NCBI GenBank assembly: GCA_947175045.1
Contig: CAMWLH010000099.1
Coordinates: 1 to 7,149, forward strand
Source of the DNA: an uncultured Clostridia bacterium
GTDB taxonomy: Bacteria; Bacillota; Clostridia; Oscillospirales; Ruminococcaceae
DNA: 7,149 bases
Direction: 5' to 3'
Shown here: in pieces, positions 6,419-7,149 of the stretch
How positions within the stretch are numbered: the first letter of the stretch is position 1
How the letters are laid out: the number at the start of each line of letters is the position of its first letter
Position numbers and translations under genes: made by a program
The notes under the pieces: model-generated
Seen by the model: the letters and a program-made list of their open reading frames with translations, nothing else
Database searches by the model: none
What the model was told of the DNA's origin: nothing

Positions 6419-6841
6419 ATGGAATACACCATAAGACAGATAGCAGATGAGAGAACGCTGAAAAGCGTTCTGGATATGTGCTATTCTATTCTCGGCGAGC
6501 ATTACGAGGGTCTGTATTCCTATGAGGCATGGAGGCGGCGGCTGGACAGAAGCTATCTCCTTTTGTACGCGGAGAGCGGCGGCGAGCCGATAGCGGCTGT
6601 TCTCGGAAGAGCGGAAAGTGCGGACAGCGTTGTTATAGGGTTTGCCGCCTGCCGCAGTCAATTCCGCAAAAAGGGAATCACCGCCGCTCTTATAAAAGCG
6701 TTTGAAAATAACGCAAGACGGCACGGTTACTCAAAAATAACTCTCACCAGCTACAATAACGCTTGGGGGTTCTACGAAAGCTGCGGCTATGATGTCATAG
6801 AGGAAAAGTACGGCAAGAAAACCTTTCGCAAGTGGATATAG
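6419..6841 (+). CDS. GNAT-family N-acetyltransferase
   Basis: A 140-residue single-domain GNAT enzyme, the usual family length; it would transfer an acetyl group from acetyl-CoA to an amine on an unknown acceptor. An N-terminal helix pair (about 10-45) leads to strands LLLYAESGGEPIAAVLG and SVVIGFAACR. Motif A is QFRKKGITAALIKAF (81-95), the acetyl-CoA pyrophosphate loop (R/Q-x-x-G-x-G/A), with Thr88 at the last small position. NNAWGFYESCGYDV (about 113-126) is the C-terminal alpha4-beta6 motif, with Tyr119 a candidate general acid. The ATG has AAAGGAG at a good distance and is 4 nt after the preceding stop. It is the last clear gene of the run. Acceptor could be a small molecule or a protein N-terminus. 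Confidence 0.88.
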   Translation: MEYTIRQIADERTLKSVLDMCYSILGEHYEGLYSYEAWRRRLDRSYLLLYAESGGEPIAAVLGRAESADSVVIGFAACRSQFRKKGITAALIKAFENNARRHGYSKITLTSYNNAWGFYESCGYDVIEEKYGKKTFRKWI

Positions 6842-6854
6842 GGAGATGTAAAAG

Positions 6855-6902
6855 ATGGAGTTTGAAAAAATACATCGCCGCGCTTATTATATTGCGTCGT
6901 AA
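6855..6902 (+). pseudogene. Possible gene stub after the GNAT gene (15-codon ORF, signal-peptide-like alternate frame)
   Basis: GGGAG (6841-6845) precedes ATG 6855, which opens a 15-codon frame ending at TAA 6900-6902. In another frame a TTG at 6862 reads LKKYIAALIIL, which looks like the start of a secreted or membrane protein, then turns charged and loses protein-like character. Either it is the truncated 5' end of a lost gene or chance. Weak evidence. Confidence 0.15.
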
Positions 6903-6975
6903 GACGGAAAACATAGTTGAAATCACAATAAAACGCGCGAAATTGTGCATTTCCTGCAAAAAATCCAATTCCGTC
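6895..6975. repeat. Nested inverted repeats in the intergenic region after the operon
   Basis: An outer pair GACGGAA (6903-6909) / TTCCGTC (6969-6975) encloses a stem GAAATCACAAT (6919-6929) with ATTGTG-C-ATTTC (6942-6953), 11 pairs with one bulged C at 6948. Just before, CGTC-GTAA-GACG (6896-6907) can form a small hairpin competing with the outer pair. No T run follows on the + strand, only AAAAACAATTG, so a classical intrinsic terminator is not supported. It may nevertheless mark the end of the upstream transcript or be a decayed palindromic repeat. The stretch 6842-6997 shows no other gene. Confidence 0.4.
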
Positions 6976-6997
6976 AAAAACAATTGTATAAAACATC

Positions 6998-7026
6998 TTG
7001 ACAAATCTTTGCACATATATTAGAAT
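6998..7026 (+). promoter_or_regulatory. Strong sigma-A-type promoter (TTGACA-17-TAGAAT)
   Basis: A perfect -35 box TTGACA (6998-7003), exactly 17 nt, then TAGAAT (7021-7026), one change from TATAAT, in AT-rich DNA. Expected transcription start is near 7032-7034. It reads out of the window, into an unseen gene, and starts a unit separate from the operon ending at 6841. Confidence 0.8.
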
Positions 7027-7032
7027 AAAATA

Positions 7033-7149
7033 GATATTGTCGGGCTTTTATGCCTTTTCTGTCCCAAGGAAGAGCGTTTCCCGAAATCGCCATTGGACGG
7101 CGGATTTTTCTTTGGGTGATGCCGCGCAGTTATTGCGCGGTTAAGCCAT
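7033..7149 (+). ncRNA. Candidate structured 5' leader RNA (class not recognised, 3' end outside window)
   Basis: Downstream of the promoter no start codon with a ribosome binding site and open frame appears before the edge, but the RNA is highly pairable. P1: GGCTT (7043-7047) / AAGCC (7143-7147). P2: CCCAAGGAAGA (7063-7073) / TTTTCTTTGGG (7106-7116), 11 pairs including G-U, topped by a short stem (7086-7091/7099-7105) with loop ATTGGAC. P3: CCGCGCA (7122-7128) / TGCGCGG (7134-7140) with loop GTTAT. Together these form a three-way-junction shape. An exclusive alternative pairs CTGTCC (7059-7064) with GGACGG (7095-7100), extended by AA/TT across bulged C7065, which would break P2. Switching pairings suggest attenuation: a riboswitch, or an autoregulated leader of a ribosomal-protein or translation-factor operon. 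I do not match it to a known class consensus. A stand-alone small RNA is also possible. Confidence 0.45.

Noticed and set aside
6832..7023. 63-codon + strand open frame running from the GNAT end into the promoter
   Set aside because: It starts inside the GNAT gene, covers the inverted repeats and the -35/-10 boxes, and has no protein-like character after the first ~25 residues.
1..7149. CRISPR array, toxin-antitoxin, phage or transposase genes, or a defence operon around the ABC-F/peptidase/exonuclease set
   Set aside because: No regularly spaced repeats, integrase or transposase motifs. The gene mixture matches no defence system I know, and proximity of a nuclease, peptidase and ATPase alone is not enough to claim one.

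Overview
The window looks like chromosomal DNA of a Gram-positive Clostridia-type gut bacterium, probably Oscillospiraceae/Ruminococcus-like. The reasons are strong Shine-Dalgarno sites (AAGGAGA, GGAGGAG), use of GTG and TTG starts, moderate GC (most genes above 50%), a consensus sigma-A-type promoter and protein families typical of that group. This taxonomic call is an inference; no rRNA or marker gene is present.

Layout, left to right, all recognisable genes on the + strand. Bases 2-181 are the 3' end of a cupin-domain protein. Bases 182-296 carry a 53-nt imperfect palindrome. Bases 297-1055 encode a class I SAM-dependent methyltransferase that is clearly AT-richer than its surroundings. 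Bases 1056-1177 hold a second palindrome with perfect 14-nt arms, directly before the next ribosome binding site. A tight run of six genes follows (gaps of 34, 6, 21 and 4 nt and one 23-nt overlap): a duplicated-ATPase ABC-F protein (1178-2791, TTG start), an S41/tricorn-type peptidase homologue with Cys in place of the nucleophilic Ser (2826-4160), a DEDDh 3'-5' exonuclease with a C-terminal Cys cluster (4167-5105), a HAD-family phosphatase (5083-5799), a six-helix membrane protein of unknown function (5821-6414) and a GNAT acetyltransferase (6419-6841). Spacing suggests one transcription unit, but the six proteins do not form a pathway I recognise. It looks like a housekeeping or accessory operon of mixed content rather than a defence or biosynthetic system.

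Bases 6842-6997 contain no convincing gene: a possible stub of a membrane or secreted protein start, then nested inverted repeats. A strong promoter at 6998-7026 then opens a new transcription unit whose first ~115 nt fold into a candidate structured leader RNA with two mutually exclusive pairings. The gene it would control lies beyond the window edge.

The points most worth a second look are the 3'-terminal leader RNA, the Ser-to-Cys change in the S41 homologue, the asymmetric ATP sites of the ABC-F protein, and the two palindromes bracketing the AT-rich methyltransferase gene. I found no CRISPR array, transposase, tRNA, rRNA or recognisable toxin-antitoxin pair.
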